Shown piece after piece: positions 6,311 to 8,012 of a DNA stretch of 8,012 nucleotides. The stretch spans positions 1 through 8,012 of the forward strand of contig CANJZR010000160.1 in the NCBI GenBank assembly GCA_947479075.1. Reading direction: 5' to 3'. Source of the stretch: Planctomycetaceae bacterium. GTDB lineage: Bacteria > Planctomycetota > Planctomycetia > Planctomycetales > Planctomycetaceae. Positions within the stretch are counted from its first letter, which is position 1, and every line of letters begins with the position of its first letter. Under the pieces are notes generated by a model. That model was not told the DNA's origin. It did not search any database and worked only from the letters and a program-made list of their open reading frames with translations. The translations under genes and the position numbers were made by a program.

Positions 6311-8012
6311 ATGGCCAAGAAATCCTCTGCATCTCGGCCACTCGCGATCTCTCCCGAGACAGAGTCACCTGACGTTCAAAAGCTCTTACTCGCACTTCAC
6401 ACGCATTGGGGTTACGAAAGTTTCCGTCCACTCCAGCAGGCCGCCATGCTGGATGTCCTGCGCGGGCAAGACTCGCTCGTGGTCCTGCCCACAGGTGGCG
6501 GTAAGTCACTCTGCTACCAGGTCCCCGCTGTCTGCATGGATGGGGTCGCGGTCGTGGTGTCGCCGCTCATCTCCCTGATGAAGGACCAGGTCGACGCCCT
6601 GCGGGCCAATGGTGTTGCCTCTGCGTTCGTCAACAGCACGCTGACCCCGCAGCAGAAGTGGGAGATCGCGAACGATCTTCAGGAGGGCAAACTCAAGCTG
6701 TTGTATGTCGCCCCAGAAGGTCTCGAATCGCCCGCACTCATCAACCGCCTCAAAAACGCGGGCGTCTCATTCTTCGCCATCGATGAGGCCCATTGCGTCA
6801 GCCACTGGGGCCACGACTTCCGCCCGCACTACCGTCAGCTCAAGTTGCTGCGAGAAAGGTTTCCCGGGGTCGGCATTCATGCTTTCACAGCGACTGCCAA
6901 CGAACGGGTTCGCAACGACATCGTCGAACAGCTGCTGCTCAATCAGCCGGAAGTTCTCGTCGGTCACTTTGATCGCCCCAACCTGACCTATCGCGTCGAA
7001 CGACGCGGCAAGCTGACCGCTCAGCTCAGCGCCATCATGGATCGTCACAAGGACGAAGCCGGAATCATCTATTGCATCAGCCGCAAAGAGGTCGAGACGG
7101 TCAGCGCCCAGCTCAATGCACTGGGGTACAAGACACTCCCCTACCACGCCGGGCTCGCTGACGAGCTGCGACAATCGCACCAGGAGAAGTTCATCCGCGA
7201 CGAGACTGAGACGATCGTCGCGACGGTCGCCTTCGGCATGGGAATCGACAAGCCAGATGTGCGATATGTGATCCACGCCGGGATTCCCAAGTCGATCGAA
7301 CATTACCAGCAGGAAACCGGCCGCGCGGGACGCGACGGGCTCGAAGCTGAGTGCTGGCTGATCCACGGACCACGCGATGTTCAGACGTGGCAGTACATCT
7401 TTGCGGATCAGCCGGATGATGTCCGCGATGCGTCACACGCATCCCTCGATGCGATGATCCACTACGCGGAAGACGCCAGCTGTCGGCACCGGCTTCTGGT
7501 CCAGCACTTTGGCCAGGACCTCGAAGCCGACTGCGGCGACAGCTGTGACAACTGCCTGGGTGAAACGATTTCACCGCTGGAGTCTCAGCTGGCAGAGAAA
7601 CTGTGGGAGGATGACACAGCTCTCTCGGCGGACGAATCAGCGCTGATCGCCAAGAAGATACTCTCATCCATTCATCGCCAGGGCGAACGCTTTGGAGCAG
7701 AGTACACCACGCGAGTCGTCACCGGGCGAACCGATGAACGCATCCAGCAGAACGGTCACGATGCCATCACCACATTTGGCGTCCTGAAGGGGAACGCCCT
7801 GACGACGGTGAAAGACTGGATCAGTGATCTGGTCAGCCAGGGCCTCTTGATCCGCGATGGCGAATACCAGATCCTGAAGATCACCGACTCCGGGCGGAAG
7901 CTGCTCAAGGGAGAAGGCGAGGTTCGTTTGCGAGCAGCCGCGTCGGCACGGAAGCGACAGGCCAGCCCGCAACGTCGCAGCACACGTTCCCCGGCGAAGC
8001 CGCTGGAGGGCG
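6311..8012 (+). CDS. recQ: ATP-dependent DNA helicase RecQ (3' end outside window)
   Basis: The frame is open from ATG 6311 to the window edge, 567 codons seen. RecQ is an SF2 3'-5' DNA helicase acting in recombination repair and in resolving forks and unusual DNA structures. Motif 0 is FRPLQQ (38-43). Walker A is TGGGKS (61-66). The DEAH box with the aromatic-rich loop is IDEAHCVSHWGHDFRP (157-172). TATAN follows at 193-197, and motif VI is QETGRAGRDG (334-343). Helicase domain 2 includes the YHAGL near 278-282 and VATVAFGMGIDKPDVR near 303-318. Four zinc-binding Cys are present: C391, C408, C412 and C415 (CGDSCDNC). The RQC winged-helix region spans about 445-535. After it comes a basic Arg/Ser/Pro-rich linker, and an HRDC domain may lie beyond the window. 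The chosen start has no strong Shine-Dalgarno, but no other start codon lies between it and at least 6257 in frame, and the 38 residues before motif 0 are a plausible length. The first position of the usual SQWGHDF motif reads SHWGHDF, a mild change. Confidence 0.96.
   Translation, partial: MAKKSSASRPLAISPETESPDVQKLLLALHTHWGYESFRPLQQAAMLDVLRGQDSLVVLPTGGGKSLCYQVPAVCMDGVAVVVSPLISLMKDQVDALRANGVASAFVNSTLTPQQKWEIANDLQEGKLKLLYVAPEGLESPALINRLKNAGVSFFAIDEAHCVSHWGHDFRPHYRQLKLLRERFPGVGIHAFTATANERVRNDIVEQLLLNQPEVLVGHFDRPNLTYRVERRGKLTAQLSAIMDRHKDEAGIIYCISRKEVETVSAQLNALGYKTLPYHAGLADELRQSHQEKFIRDETETIVATVAFGMGIDKPDVRYVIHAGIPKSIEHYQQETGRAGRDGLEAECWLIHGPRDVQTWQYIFADQPDDVRDASHASLDAMIHYAEDASCRHRLLVQHFGQDLEADCGDSCDNCLGETISPLESQLAEKLWEDDTALSADESALIAKKILSSIHRQGERFGAEYTTRVVTGRTDERIQQNGHDAITTFGVLKGNALTTVKDWISDLVSQGLLIRDGEYQILKITDSGRKLLKGEGEVRLRAAASARKRQASPQRRSTRSPAKPLEG

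Noticed and set aside
6767..7366. Minus-strand open frame of 199 codons inside recQ.
   Set aside because: It lies opposite intact RecQ helicase motifs, so it is a shadow frame.
1..8012. A Zorya anti-phage system, suggested by a ZorA-like tailed MotA protein, a membrane partner and a helicase gene nearby.
   Set aside because: The partner shows no OmpA-like domain in the visible part and no membrane Asp, the helicase is a standard RecQ rather than the SNF2-type ZorD, and recQ lies on the other strand behind an unrelated gene.

Overview
The window is GC-rich bacterial DNA with a planctomycete look. The best clues are a predicted membrane protein with the N-terminal segment FPFLAVLVSAMGALILLLLV beside a MotA/TolQ/ExbB-type protein, and a large secreted protein with a degenerate alpha/beta-hydrolase domain. 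I know both types mainly from Planctomycetes, probably a Planctomycetaceae relative. This assignment rests on protein style only; there is no rRNA or other marker.

Layout. On the minus strand, two genes run leftwards as a likely operon. The first (1821-3311) encodes a 496-residue MotA/TolQ/ExbB-type proton-channel-like protein with a long helical tail. The second (1759 to beyond the left edge) encodes its probable partner, with one N-terminal membrane segment, a coiled coil, an unrecognised globular domain and a low-complexity tail. A 395-bp divergent intergenic region (3312-3706) separates them from a plus-strand gene (3707-6031). That gene encodes a 774-residue exported protein whose hydrolase domain lacks the usual Ser nucleophile and catalytic His. 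A 279-bp gap (6032-6310) follows, with a very C-rich polypyrimidine tract whose minus strand fits a canonical G-quadruplex pattern. The window ends inside recQ (6311 to beyond the right edge), an ATP-dependent 3'-5' DNA helicase with intact motifs, zinc-binding cysteines and RQC domain.

How the genes relate. The two minus-strand genes plausibly form one inner-membrane machine: a five-plus-two stator-like complex by analogy with ExbB/ExbD and MotA/MotB. However, the single-span partner has no acidic residue in its membrane segment, so ordinary proton coupling through that subunit is doubtful. The exported pseudo-hydrolase and recQ are transcribed the other way and show no visible functional link to the pair or to each other. 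No tRNA, rRNA, CRISPR array, insertion sequence or prophage was seen. The most interesting items are the Asp-less stator-like pair, the dead hydrolase triad, and the G-quadruplex motif directly upstream of a RecQ helicase gene.
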